In this document: positions 1-10,694 of the stretch, in pieces
Layout of the letters: each line of letters starts with the position of its first letter
Numbering within the stretch: position 1 is the stretch's first letter
Assembly (NCBI GenBank): GCA_977006965.1
Contig: OZ345384.1
Span: 1,674,001-1,738,000 of the forward strand
Direction of reading: 5' to 3'
DNA: 64,000 nucleotides
From: Phymatolithon calcareum
Lineage: Eukaryota; Rhodophyta; Florideophyceae; Hapalidiales
The notes under the pieces: generated by a model
Databases searched by the model: none
Told to the model about the DNA's origin: nothing
What the model saw: the letters and a program-made list of their open reading frames with translations, nothing else
Made by a program: the position numbers and the translations under genes

Positions 1-1
1 T

Positions 2-3000
2 CGGCGAACAACCCGAGCCACAGCTCTGAGCGACACCATGAAATCAGTCCAACAGCAAGTGGAAAGCGCCTCGAACAAGCTGGAAAATCTGATTGCAACG
101 TTCGTCACAGAAGAGAACATTCAAGAACGGCATGATGTCGTTGTCACCAAGCTCGACAACATGGGAATGAGCGGTAATGAGAAAGAAGAGTATCGAGTAG
201 GAGCAAGCACGCCGGCACTCCCCCTAGGCACAATCCTGAACTTTGGTGCGAAGGATGAGGATGGAAAGCCCTGTACGCCCGAAGGAATCTTGAAGGAATC
301 CATTTTATCGTCGGACTCTTCGTCCACAGTGACTGCAGCGACTGGAGTCATTACGCCTGCGCACGGTGTCCTTGGAATGGCCGGAGTTGGGAAGACTATT
401 GCTTTGCAAGGACTTGCCTCTGATGACGGCATTCGCAAGCGTTTTCCGCACGGAGTTCAATACATGGCTCTCGGTCAAAAAGCAACGTTCCTAACGGCAA
501 GAGGAGGAATCGCGAGAATAATGCGTCGTACGGGGGCGTCGGTTTCTGCGTCTGCGGTGGAACAGTCCGAGTCGCTCCCGGAAGTTATTGATGACGCGGT
601 CGCGTGGTTTGATGGGAAAATTTGTCTTTTTCTTGTGGACGACCTGTGGCCTACGGACGAGAACGAAACCGGGTTCTTGCGTGATATTAGCCAGCTGTTG
701 AGGAGCTGCGCGAAGAGCCGGATGGCAATAACGACTAGGAGCACGTGCATAGCGTACTCTGCTGGGCGCCGTGTCGACTTCTCGCCAAGAGATGCGCTAG
801 GGGATGTGTCTGTGAGCATGTTCATGAAGCACGCGAAGCAAGATGTTGCAAAGTACGGGCTTCCAGAACTCACCGGCGCCCTGAGAATAAGCATTGAGAG
901 AATCCTAAAGCGTTGCGCCGGGTTGCCAATAGCACTGGCAGTTGCAGGAAGTGCAGTTGGTTTCCTCGCAAGTGAACATGGCGATTTTGAAGGTGCATGT
1001 GGCGAGTATGCTTCACTGCTGGAGAAACAGAGCATTCAACTTGGCGAAGAGCAACGCCCAGGAGGCCGGAGCTTGAACGCAGAACTCATCCTCAGCCTTA
1101 AAATCGTGGAAACTGGATTTGTAAAGCTGCAGAGAACACATGCTCTTGTCGTCGACCACACGATCGCCGATCTGTACACAAGTCTGTGCGTGCTGCGAAA
1201 CCAGGCTTGGGTTCCAATGTCAGTCTTGAGCCGAATGTGGAAGGTGGACAAGGCTTTTGTTTTGGCAGTCGTGCGCCTTCTCAGCGGGTTGAGTCTTTGC
1301 AAGCTCACGTTTCGGGAAGATGGAGAAGGTCGGGGGAAAGAAGGTGGTCTTATGCTGCACGATCTGCAATTGGACTTTTGTAGACGACGGGCGGAAATAG
1401 TGAAGACAAGCTCGGTATGGCACGTACAACTTCTGAACGGATATCTGGCACCGGAAGCGAGCACATCTGAAGATTCAGTGATTGCAGATCAAGGTGATTC
1501 ATTTGAACGAAAGTTGTTAGAGCAGAAACCGAGACCGTGGTGGTCCGTCGGAGAGGACGGATATATTGTTGTGGAGCTTGCGAGACATCTGGTGTGTGCA
1601 GATTTGATGATGGAGCTTGGGGCTCTTTTGTTGGATGTGCGTTGGACATATGCACGTGGTAAGATCGGTGGGATGTTGGCACTGAAATCAGAGTTTGACT
1701 GTCTGCTGGCGCTTGGGGAGGAAGTTATTCCACAAAGAGTGAGACAGAGCTTCGCATTGCTTTGGAAAGCGATACAATTGTCGTGGGGAGGAGTAACGGA
1801 AGGACAGCGACCGTTTCTGTTTCAAATGTGCGGACGGCTGTTCAAGTCAAGGACGGAGAACGCAATTGTAGACGCGTACTTGAAAAGCGTCGAATCGTAC
1901 ACACCAAAGCCGTATTTGCGACCGGTGAACGCGTTTTTCCCAGATCCGCGCAGCGCGCAGATCATGGAGATCCCCGTGCGAGGAGTGTGCTTGACAGTTG
2001 ATTGGTCTCCGTGTGGACGTTTTGTCGCATCGGGAGCAGACAGTGATGTTGTAGTCGGAGATGCATCGACGGGTGACGTACTGAAGCGTCTGAAAGGACA
2101 CACGGATAATGTAACATGCGTATTGTTTGCTGCTGCATCAAAAACAATTGTCTCTGCGTCGTCGGACAAATCGATCGCTCTGTGGGAATGGGAGACATGT
2201 GAGTCGCCAGTGCTTGTTCTCGAAGGGCACAGCGATTGGGTGTGGGACGTTGCTGTGAGCAGCGATGGCAAGAAGATATTTTCGTGCTCTGAGGATTGTA
2301 CGTTAAGGATTTGGGAGGCGAGCAGCGGTGTACAGATTGGAGAATTCCTACAGCAGTGCCCTGTTCGGTGTGTCGCGGTTTCGAATGACGACCAATCGGT
2401 TGCAATCGGTCTGGAGGATGGAACACTGAAAGTACTGGACGTTTGCACGGGGAATTCTATTTTCGAAGAAGCGGACGCGCACGGTGATTGCATACGTTCT
2501 GTTGCATTCAGTGGGACGGGCCAACGGTTGGTGACGGGGTCATGGGACAATACAATTCGTGTATGGGACACAAGCTCACGGACGAGTATCGGTAAGCCGT
2601 TTGAAGGACACACGGATTATGTGATGTGGGTTGGATTCAGTCCTGATGGACGTCAAATTGCATCAGGATCTGATGATGGCTCTGTTCGGTTGTGGGACGC
2701 CAGCAGTGGGAGAAGTGCGTGGACATCTGCAAGTGTGCACGGCTACGTGAAAAGTGCTGCGTTTTCTCCTAACGGGGGAACAATAATTTCCGGGTCTTAC
2801 GATGGTACTGTTCGCATTTGGGACACACGCGTGGCAGCGGAAGCAAGTGAGTTTGAATGCGGACATTCCGCACCGGTATGGGAAGTTGCGTTAAGCCATG
2901 ACGGGCTTCGAATTGCGTCTGCGTCGGGAGATGGAACGGCACGTTTGTGGGACTCGCGTACGGGCAATCAGATTGGTGGCTCAATGGAAGGTCACACAGA

Positions 3001-3706
3001 TGAAGTGTGTTCCGTTTCGTTCAGTCATGACGGGCGACAGGTGGTCTCCGGTTCAAATGACGGTACTGTTCGATTGTGGGACGTGGAGACGTTTACTCAA
3101 ATTGGGAACGCTCTTCAAGGTCACAGAGAATCGGTGACATGTGTTTCGTTCAGCTCAGATGGTCAACGGATCCTTTCGGGATCCTGGGACGAAACTGTTC
3201 GCATTTGGGACGTCGAATCAGGAATGCAAATGGGGGATGCCTTGGAAGGGCACGAGACGTATGTTGATGCGATATCTGAAAGCGGTGACGGAGCGCACGT
3301 TGTGTCCCGAGACGATGATGACGTAGTCATCATTTGGAATCGAGACACGCGAAATTGTGTTTGGAAATCGGGCCAAGGATCAGGTGGTTCTCCAGATGAA
3401 ACGTCGAGCGAGCATGGCAGGGACACTAAATATGAAGTGACGGACAAGGAAGCGGAGGAGATTATTCGGAGTTGCGGCCAGCAAACGCCACATGTTTGGC
3501 CGAATTCTTTCCCCGCATATACGGCAGAAGCATACAGTCGCGAGTTCTCAGTTTACGCGAATGTACCCGCAGAAGACACTTTGCTTGGGAATTTCCCGTT
3601 ATCTGTTTCTTCCTCCTGGCAATACAGAAAAGCAAGAAAGTTGTTTGTCGGTGGACTGCAGAGTGGGGCAGTCGCTATATGTAATTTAATGGTGAAAGAT
3701 GAATAA
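2..3706 (+). CDS. NLR/STAND-like receptor, NB-ARC plus WD40 propeller (copy 1, 5' partial)
   Basis: The gene enters from the left: bases 2-37 are open in frame and match the two complete paralogues, so the ATG at 38 is internal. Numbering from that Met, a coiled stretch (1-45) precedes an NB-ARC-type ATPase: Walker A GMAGVGKT (113-120), Walker B LFLVDDLW (near 196-203), a TTRST sensor motif (near 232), a GLPIAL motif (near 297) and an LHDL winged-helix motif (near 439). Eleven WD40 repeats fill about 643-1102, followed by a degenerate C-terminal blade ending in VKDE. NB-ARC/WD40 STAND proteins act as nucleotide-dependent switches in immunity, allorecognition or cell death; the ligand here is unknown. 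No stops or frameshifts are seen. AATAAA overlaps the region just after the stop codon. The missing N-terminus is presumably the four-helix domain seen in copies 2 and 3. Confidence 0.9.
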   Translation, partial: RRTTRATALSDTMKSVQQQVESASNKLENLIATFVTEENIQERHDVVVTKLDNMGMSGNEKEEYRVGASTPALPLGTILNFGAKDEDGKPCTPEGILKESILSSDSSSTVTAATGVITPAHGVLGMAGVGKTIALQGLASDDGIRKRFPHGVQYMALGQKATFLTARGGIARIMRRTGASVSASAVEQSESLPEVIDDAVAWFDGKICLFLVDDLWPTDENETGFLRDISQLLRSCAKSRMAITTRSTCIAYSAGRRVDFSPRDALGDVSVSMFMKHAKQDVAKYGLPELTGALRISIERILKRCAGLPIALAVAGSAVGFLASEHGDFEGACGEYASLLEKQSIQLGEEQRPGGRSLNAELILSLKIVETGFVKLQRTHALVVDHTIADLYTSLCVLRNQAWVPMSVLSRMWKVDKAFVLAVVRLLSGLSLCKLTFREDGEGRGKEGGLMLHDLQLDFCRRRAEIVKTSSVWHVQLLNGYLAPEASTSEDSVIADQGDSFERKLLEQKPRPWWSVGEDGYIVVELARHLVCADLMMELGALLLDVRWTYARGKIGGMLALKSEFDCLLALGEEVIPQRVRQSFALLWKAIQLSWGGVTEGQRPFLFQMCGRLFKSRTENAIVDAYLKSVESYTPKPYLRPVNAFFPDPRSAQIMEIPVRGVCLTVDWSPCGRFVASGADSDVVVGDASTGDVLKRLKGHTDNVTCVLFAAASKTIVSASSDKSIALWEWETCESPVLVLEGHSDWVWDVAVSSDGKKIFSCSEDCTLRIWEASSGVQIGEFLQQCPVRCVAVSNDDQSVAIGLEDGTLKVLDVCTGNSIFEEADAHGDCIRSVAFSGTGQRLVTGSWDNTIRVWDTSSRTSIGKPFEGHTDYVMWVGFSPDGRQIASGSDDGSVRLWDASSGRSAWTSASVHGYVKSAAFSPNGGTIISGSYDGTVRIWDTRVAAEASEFECGHSAPVWEVALSHDGLRIASASGDGTARLWDSRTGNQIGGSMEGHTDEVCSVSFSHDGRQVVSGSNDGTVRLWDVETFTQIGNALQGHRESVTCVSFSSDGQRILSGSWDETVRIWDVESGMQMGDALEGHETYVDAISESGDGAHVVSRDDDDVVIIWNRDTRNCVWKSGQGSGGSPDETSSEHGRDTKYEVTDKEAEEIIRSCGQQTPHVWPNSFPAYTAEAYSREFSVYANVPAEDTLLGNFPLSVSSSWQYRKARKLFVGGLQSGAVAICNLMVKDE

Positions 3707-4447
3707 ATAAAGACTGCAGCACCTCCGTTTCGCATCGGCGCTATGCGTAAAAATATCGTTTCTCTCCTGTCATCCGTGAATGGTTCTAACGCTCGAACGA
3801 TTTTCAACTCAAGCATAACACGGCAGTAGTTCGACACCGAAGAAAGACAAGTTCAGTTAAGCGGTTCCACATGTTGGGCGCCCTACGCAGCCTCCCATAT
3901 ACAAATTCTGTCGCACTGCTATCCATGTCGTGCCCTCCTCAGTCTCCTGTGCTGGTGATTATTTTTCCCCCATTCAAGAAGAATTATAACAAGCCTGCGT
4001 CAACCCATTCCACAGCACCGCAACTCATCATGCTGGCGGTACGCAATGCCAAATTCCTCGCCAACCTTCCAACGCGCGAGTCGTCACTTCGCTGAAGTCA
4101 AGAATGAGGCCTTGATTCGCGTCCCAAATGAGCCATGTCGTCAAAAATTAGCGTACACTCCACCACCTGAGGCTCATCGACCGAAACGGCTTTGCTCTTC
4201 TCGCCACCGGCTGCATGCTCTCCGTCGCTACCATTGCAAGAGCCTCCGCCAAACTTCCACCACCGCCTCCCATCGCGCGTCCATACTCATCTTGAACTTC
4301 TTCTCTGCCATGGCCGCCTCGTATGCTACTGTGGTCGTCCACAACCCTGTCCGCTGTTAACAAGGTGCGACGATGGCGCGGCCCAAATCAAATCGACAGC
4401 GTTTCATCTCACCGTGCCTGAGCGCCGAACAAGTTGGCGTCACGCGG
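3707..4447. repeat. Segmental-duplication 3' flank, copy 1
   Basis: About 650 bp after the stop of receptor copy 1 aligns closely with 33588-34325 (copy 2) and, inverted, with 36072-36719 (copy 3). Copies 1 and 2 remain similar for about 90 bp more. The shared block includes the poly(A) signal region and a convergent minus-strand reading-frame remnant, so the duplicated unit was larger than the coding sequence. Confidence 0.75.
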
Positions 4448-4946
4448 AAGCATCATGCCTCCGCACCGCTTCGCCCTCTACAGCGCGCCCATCTGTAAAC
4501 CGCAAACACGCAAGCGCGTCTATCACGCTGACATTGGTATGCCATAACACCAGCACTACCTTTTCGTTTTCGCCCATATCGATTTGCACGTCTTGAACCC
4601 TGGCACGAATTGTCTCCAGCGATGTCACGACGCGCCACGAGCCGCGTCGCGTCCATTTTCAGAGCGGGATCCACGCTTACACATCGCCACGCAGAGCGGA
4701 AGGCAAACGTGGCTGCGATGCGTGGCGTTCACCCGTCGCCAACCACCAAAAGAAGCAAGTTACTTCCACGGAACGACTGATCGCCGTCCAGTTCGCCGTC
4801 ACCCCCGCGATGTACATACAAGTAGCTGCGGACTCGGCAGCCATTGACTCGGCGAACCCCTGTATAAGTGAAGGAGATGAAACCGTTACTTCAAGGTCTA
4901 TTGACAAAATCCGGAAAAGTCGGACATCTGTCATTGTGGAAATCAC
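4148..4946 (-). pseudogene. Decayed convergent ORF remnants beside receptor copy 1
   Basis: On the minus strand, short frames read like broken coding DNA. A segment with AYEAAMAEK and VEVWRRLL is conserved at the protein level in all three receptor 3' flanks (plus strand beside copy 3) but is interrupted by stops and frame changes. Further upstream, copy 1 has two more minus-strand fragments, at 4440-4628 (containing VLVLWHTNVSVIDALACLRF) and 4677-4946. I do not recognise the family. Random open frames remain possible, except for the segment kept in three copies. Confidence 0.3.
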
Positions 4947-5233
4947 TCGGCCTCCGAATTGGACCGTATCGTGCTCGGGACAGCGGTAGAAGAAGAAGAG
5001 GAAATTTTTATTATAGTGTTACCAATGCATCTGCTGACGCTTGGGGCAACACTTCTGGCGAGACACTAGGACTCAATCGGAACTCAAAAGCTCCATTTCG
5101 ATAAAAGTGACATAGTCAGCAAAACTCCAAAGCCTTCCTCTGGTCTCACAGAAGAGATCTCGAGGGGGAAAATAATATCGCTTCTATTGCAACGCAGAGT
5201 ACACCGTCTCTTGACGAGCGACGGTACCCACAT

Positions 5234-5548
5234 GGGAGTTTGCGACGTCCCGAGTCGTTTCTGCGCCGAGGCGCCACGGGCGAGTTTAGCGACTTCCCGG
5301 GTCTGTCGTGCCGCGCGGCGATCCACGCGGGGGGGTTACTGACGTCCCCAGTCTTGTCTGCGCCGGAGCGCCTTGGGCGAGTTTAGCGACATCCTGGGTC
5401 GTCCTTGCCGTGCATCTCTTTGGGACTTACTCTCGCTCGGCCTGCCCGCCGATCCGCGCGGGGGAGTTTGCGACGTCCCGAGTCGTTTCTGCGCCGAGGC
5501 GCCATGGGCGAGTTTAGCGACTTCCCGGGTCTCCGGGACAGCGGTAGA
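5234..5548. repeat. GC-rich tandem repeat, three units
   Basis: A block of about 72 bp at 5234-5304 recurs almost identically at 5462-5532, with a diverged copy from about 5330. All contain the pattern GGGCGAGTTTAGCGAC. A short direct repeat, GGGACAGCGGTAGA, occurs at 4977 and again at 5535 and so brackets the array, suggesting insertion or expansion between two copies of that motif. Apparent ORFs across it are products of the repeat. Confidence 0.7.
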
Positions 5549-5589
5549 GAAAAAGATGTATTGCGCATCTTTCCATTCGGGTAAACCTG

Positions 5590-5917
5590 TAACATGTGGA
5601 CAAGATAACTGAGCAGAAAACGAACGTACGCAACCAACCTTAATGCTGCAAAGATCCGACGCGCAAGTAAGTGCCATAAACTCATTGACGTATCGACAGC
5701 TAATTTTCTGCTCCGGTCCTCCCTCCGCGGGGCGTTTCCTCAACTGTTCCGCTTTTTCATGTCTCGCTTCGCGAAGCAGTTTTATGGCTTCACTTGTTTT
5801 CGCCTCATTTCTTATTTCGTACCCGAGACGCGCTTTCCCCTCCATGTATTCAACATGTGGATCAACGCTTTGCACGCTAGGTGACACAATGGAAATACAT
5901 CCACGCCGGCGCTGCAA
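5590..5917 (-). other. Possible hypothetical gene fragment
   Basis: The minus strand is open from 5917 into the GC-rich repeat. Its first about 105 residues have a protein-like composition: a charged helical segment with EAIKLLREARHEKAEQLRKR, then a Cys-containing stretch. The frame loses protein character where it enters the tandem repeat at about 5550. No family is recognised. It could be a small gene, an exon or chance. Confidence 0.22.
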
Positions 5918-6215
5918 CTAGGGGACGGCACATGTCTTTGACCAAGCACCGAAGTTCTTAGGGGAGCGTAGTACACGATCGAGGGCGGAGCGGAAACGCT
6001 CCTCTTCTGTGCGGGAATGAGCGACATTGCTGTTGCTTAAATAAAGGACGAAAATGTCAGCAAAGCTTGAAAAGTGCGTGGAAGACCCGGTGAACGAGTG
6101 GCGGGTGAGAAAGCGGCGGACATTGTCGGTTGTTTCGATATCGGCTTGGTTAGGTTGGAGAATTAAAACGCGTTTTGGTTAAACGGAAGCGGACATAGGG
6201 ATGTACTGCAAGGGA

Positions 6216-6707
6216 TTAGACAATTCTGCTCGGAATCCTAGCCCGTAGAGTTGGCGCCAGAAGATGGATCTCTAAAAATTTTAATGTAGAAATCGCAGGA
6301 CGAACTACGGTAGTACCCGCCCTTTGTATCATACACAGAGATATTTGGCCCAGGGCCTGCAATAGGTGACGCGCAGTTCGGACCTTTTCAAGGGGAATGG
6401 AAATTGTATTGAAGCCCGCAACTTCACGTCGAGCATCCAAAGGCGCTTTCGAGCTCAGTTGGCAACCCTCAAAATAATCTGCCCCGCCCACCGCACCCAA
6501 CATGTGACAAGGAGTACTTCCGAAAGGAAGGTGGCCTAGTATGAGGCCCACTTGGGGTGCGCAGCACAGCGCATTGCTACATCGCCCGTCGTAAATGTTC
6601 GCTCCCCGTTTCTGATGATCAGAAACGGAAGATCGCTGCTCTATCTTGCAGATGAAAAAGAGCCTGAGTACCTCAGCTTTACCACAGTCAACTATGGGTC
6701 TTGTCAC
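6216..6707 (-). pseudogene. Possible decayed ankyrin-repeat ORF
   Basis: A 163-codon minus-strand frame contains a stretch resembling degenerate ankyrin repeats (KRGANIYDGRCSNALC, then FGSTPCHMLGAVGG, compare GADI...ALH and G.TPLH.A...G). The rest shows no clear repeat and no neighbouring exons are evident. If the resemblance is real this is a remnant, because the helix-turn spacing is not kept. Confidence 0.22.
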
Positions 6708-8599
6708 GAGGAAGAAAATTAAAACGGATCAAGGCAATTTTCCTTCACCACCGTGCAGCTCACGCATGGCGAGGAGGAAAGAGGTGACCCGGTGGTGCTC
6801 TTTTTAATACTATATTCAGGTGGTGCACGCACAGGCCACTAATTTTCAAAATTCTGATTTCTTATAAGCGAGAGTCTTCAGATTAGTTGAGTATTTCAAA
6901 AGAAAATTTGAAGTTTTTACTTTTCTTTTCGTAATACTAAAAGCACTACTGGACATTCGAAACATTTAGTCTGATGGAAGCTTCTGGGTTAGGAGATTTC
7001 ACAAACGATTCAGCTTGAAGCGATTTAGGAGCTTCTTTTTCCGCGCTGGCGATTCTATAACTGGAAGTTATCCCATGGGACTGCTGTTCCCTGCTTATGC
7101 GTCGCCTGGTATCAGTTAATAAGCCATCGCAGAGCCCAACACATCCGGTGCCGAAGCAGGAGGAGATGAGAATTCGGCTGGAGATTGTTGAATCCGTGTT
7201 AGTGAAGAAAGACCAAGAGGGAGTTGTGGTGGAGGTGAAGTACGACTTACAATTTTCTCTTTTTCCGGTGAGTAGAGTTGGGATCCTATCTTTCCCACCT
7301 CCATTACTCTATGTTCTGCTTGGGCAACTTCTGCTATCCACCGTGACAAGTGACATGGTTTTACCTCTGCTATTCAGATCAAGAACGCAGGGGACGAGAG
7401 GCTCTCCAACAACACCCAACAACTCTGTACATGACATGGGAAGACCAACATAGGAAAGAGCTATTCAAAATAGTCACTGGGGGTCTAGCCCTTAGTAGAC
7501 ATATACGTAGGACCACAGAAGCTTAGAAAGTGGACTTCAAAAGAGTACAGCCATCAAGCGATAGCACGCTTGCAGTTTCAAGTTCCACAATCACTCTCAC
7601 TCTTGTCCGCTGACGCATGCCACGTTACTTTCGCGTTAGTCTGTTTAGTCGCGAATTCTTTTCGCGAAGTCCCTCGCTACAGTAGCATTACTCGCGCTTT
7701 CTTGGTTTTCATGCACGCCGTAGCGTTTACTGTCAGACAAATGGAGCGTTCTAGCTATGTCGGGCGGAGCATACCGGAGAGGCAGCGTACGTCCACTCTT
7801 AAACTCGGTGACAAACGGAGCCTTGTCATAGGATCCTAATGCCAGGAGTTTTCTTCCTGACCTTACTCGGGTGAGACGACTGGAGATCAGAAAGGAAACT
7901 TTGTTCTACTATTGGCACTCATCGGCTTCGCCATGTAGGCACAAATCATCGACAACGTCTTTGGAGACAATCGATATCCATGACATTCATTTGTTAGATA
8001 TAACGCAATAAGAGCTCTCAAAAGGTAAAGGTGTGGACTGTTCATGTCTTCGCGGGCAGACATGAAGGGGACCATACCTCTGCCTTCCAGCTCGCAGACG
8101 GTCTGCCCCTTTCCACCGTGGAAATCCTGTAACATGAACGGCCTTCCATGCTTCTACAGGGTTTGCACTATGGAAAAGTGCCGACCATCGGCAAGAATCT
8201 ACGTTGCATTGAAGTCATGCAGTCCTGAACTACAGTACAGTACACCTCTAAGTGAAATCCCTGCAGAACTGAAATCGGAGTGCCTTCCCGACCCAAAATC
8301 ACCCTAAAAATATCTAAATTTTAAGGTCAACCTGCAAACTGCAAGCCAATTACAATCCTCAAAACTGAAGACCCTTATTTTCGTTTATTTTTTAGGCATT
8401 CGTTGCACTGTAAGTATCGGTACATCATGTTCGATCCATCTGCTTTTCGTCTAGACGACGTTCGCAGCTGCGAACCATTTTTGATTCTTTTCCTCCCCGC
8501 AATAGGGTAAGTCTGTAAACTTCATGTTATGATAGGCCACGGACTGAAATCCCTCTTCAACTGCAACTCGACTACCTGTCCCGAAGCCTTGCAGTTAGA
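6708..8599. other. Intergenic region without recognisable gene
   Basis: I see only short frames with unconvincing composition and no conserved motif. The sequence is AT-rich around 6830-6960. Copies of the heptamer TACAGTA/TACTGTA occur at about 7679 and in overlapping pairs near 8230, with more just downstream (8600-8660). Confidence 0.5.
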
Positions 8600-9116
8600 A
8601 GGGGTGTACTGTACTGTAGAAGTGTTACAGTATGATACAGATTGAAAGTACAGTAAAGCTTTCTGTAACGCAGTACTGTCCCGTTTCGCAGAAATCGTCC
8701 AATACAAACAAGTATATCCCAATCAGTCTAATTGGACTTACCTCTGGAACAATTCGCATCTTCCAATGAAACTTCTCTTCAATAAATTTAAAAAAAAACA
8801 TACCGGAACTAAATTTAGTTTCAGTCTCATAATCTGCCTGTGGAGGAGCCCGATCACTTCTCTTGCCGGCACCAGCACCTCTGAGAAGACTCATGATATC
8901 GTCACCGGTGCCAACACGTTGACGTGCCGCAGAAGCACAACGATCCACGTTCCGATCAACGCGGGCACCGCCAGTGCCAGCAAAGGCATCGATTGTTAAA
9001 TTCGGCGATATCATATCCTTGTTCTTTATGATACAGTTCAATCGATAAGGCTTGCTTCTGATCATTGCCGCGCATTTGGCCCTGAGCGCACTATTCCCTA
9101 CTCCCCAATTGTGCAC
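8600..9116 (-). other. Possible small spliced gene, unknown function
   Basis: A minus-strand frame of 163 codons contains a compositionally coding-like core (RQRVGTGDDIMSLLRGAGAGKR followed by an acidic stretch). At about 8802, reading minus, a perfect GTATGT donor is followed about 60 nt later by a TTCCAG acceptor. Removing this AT-rich stretch keeps the frame open to the same stop. This is suggestive of a short intron but unproved. The frame starts about 430 bp upstream of, and divergent from, the kinase gene. No family recognised. Confidence 0.25.
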
Positions 9117-9542
9117 CTAATATTAAAAATTGACGCCAAACGGAGCTGTACCGGCTGCCTTTGTGTCTAATTCGTATGCTAGCGGCGGTGCACTGGGAAC
9201 CAAACCGCACATCATCCCTTCGCGTTTTGCGCGAAGAACAGCAGTCCAGCTTGCGTCACCTCCGACAGGATCTCATCTATCGGCAGCACTTGCGCCGCAG
9301 TGTCCATTCTACTCGCGGACGAGTGTGGCATCGCGTATCCATTGCTTGTGGGCAATTCGTGAGTTTGCGTTTCAACGAAATCGAGCGCTCGCCTCTCTCC
9401 AGTTTGTTGTACACGCCTTCGAGAGCTAGAATCCTTTGCATTCGAACGGTTGGTCTAAGCGCTCGCGCTGGCACTTGCTTGCGTCAGTGGCATTGCCGCC
9501 CGCGATCGTGAACCCCATTGGTGATTATTCGCATTTGCAGCA

Positions 9543-10694
9543 ATGGCGGAAAACTTTCGGAATGGTATGCCCGAGGAGCTTTCCGGCTGGATGTACAAAC
9601 GGCAGCGACTGTTTCCCACCAAGAAGAAGCGTTATTTTAAGCTTGCGAGCCAAGTTCTTTCAAGTCATGTACGGAACACAGCTTCCCCGTCGTGGGAGCA
9701 GAATTTAATCGGTGCCGATGTGGCCGGGTTTGAGGATTCGCGCAAGATCACAGTTTCTTGTCCAGACCGTACCGTCCGTCTCACGACCGACACTGCAAGC
9801 GATTATTACCATTGGTTGGATGCGTTACAGAAAGCTGCTAACCGTCGCATCCAGGATTACTACGAGCTCGGTGAGAGTTTGGGGGAAGGGGCATTTGCCA
9901 CGGTGGTTATGGGGCTCGACCGTGTCACTTTAGAACGGTTTGCCGTGAAGGTGATTGAGAAGCGTCCAAACGATGAGCTCGGGCTTCAGTTTGTGTGGCG
10001 AGAACTTAACGTGATGAAAAGCGTCAACCATCCTAACATTGTGCGCACATTTGACATCTTCGATACCGCAAGTCATCTCTACATTGTTCTCGAGTACATG
10101 CCGGGCGGAACATTGGGTGAAATCGTCAAGCGCGTGGGACGATTTAGCGAGGAGCAGGCGCGCCCTATTTTGTTTGACATTCTAAACGGCGTTGCATATC
10201 TCCACGAAAAATCCATCGTGCATCGCGATCTCAAGTTGAAGAACATTCTGTGCGAAAGCAAAGATATGCCGGTTCGGGTGAAGCTGGCGGATTTTGGACT
10301 GGCCAACTTTGTCGGTGTGCGCACAGTGTCCAAAGTAGCGCTGCAAAGCCAAGTCGGGTCGCCGCATTATGTGGCACCAGAAGTTCTGCGCGAGGAGCCG
10401 TATGGGCCGGTGGTGGACACCTGGGCTGTCGGCGTGATTCTACATATCATGCTTACCAAGCGGTACCCGTTTGCTGGTGAAACTATTCAAGATACGTTGG
10501 AACTCGTGGTGCGCGGCCGATTCTCACTCGCCGGTCCGGAATGGTACCATGTGTCTGAGAGCGCTAAGAATTTGCTGCACGCACTTTTGACTGAGGACCC
10601 GCGCGAACGCATCACTGCACGTGATGCGCTTGCGCATCCCTGGTTCGAGGGGTTGCAAGTCCATCCCGAAACTCTCGGCCCGGCGCATGACTGA
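9543..10694 (+). CDS. PH-domain Ser/Thr protein kinase (CAMK-like)
   Basis: This complete 383-residue protein has a pleckstrin-homology-like domain at about 12-98 (ELSGWMYKR start, WLDALQKA C-terminal helix) joined directly to a kinase domain at about 107-368. Catalytic elements are intact: glycine loop GEGAFATV (114-121), Lys136, Glu154 of helix C, HRD (227-229), DFG (250-252), a GSPHYVAPE activation segment and a DTWAVG helix F motif. The catalytic loop reads HRDLKLKN, with Leu where most kinases have Pro. The PH domain should recruit the kinase to phosphoinositide membranes, as in Akt, but the catalytic domain looks more CAMK/Chk-like and lacks the AGC C-terminal tail. The ATG chosen precedes the PH domain and no intron is needed. 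Substrate unknown. Confidence 0.93.
   Translation: MAENFRNGMPEELSGWMYKRQRLFPTKKKRYFKLASQVLSSHVRNTASPSWEQNLIGADVAGFEDSRKITVSCPDRTVRLTTDTASDYYHWLDALQKAANRRIQDYYELGESLGEGAFATVVMGLDRVTLERFAVKVIEKRPNDELGLQFVWRELNVMKSVNHPNIVRTFDIFDTASHLYIVLEYMPGGTLGEIVKRVGRFSEEQARPILFDILNGVAYLHEKSIVHRDLKLKNILCESKDMPVRVKLADFGLANFVGVRTVSKVALQSQVGSPHYVAPEVLREEPYGPVVDTWAVGVILHIMLTKRYPFAGETIQDTLELVVRGRFSLAGPEWYHVSESAKNLLHALLTEDPRERITARDALAHPWFEGLQVHPETLGPAHD

Noticed and set aside
1822-2613. Long antisense frames over the WD40 region (also in copies 2 and 3)
   Set aside because: They mirror the repeat codons of the receptor genes and have no domain of their own.
7097-7453. 118-codon plus-strand frame
   Set aside because: No family motif, no conserved neighbour and a composition typical of chance frames.
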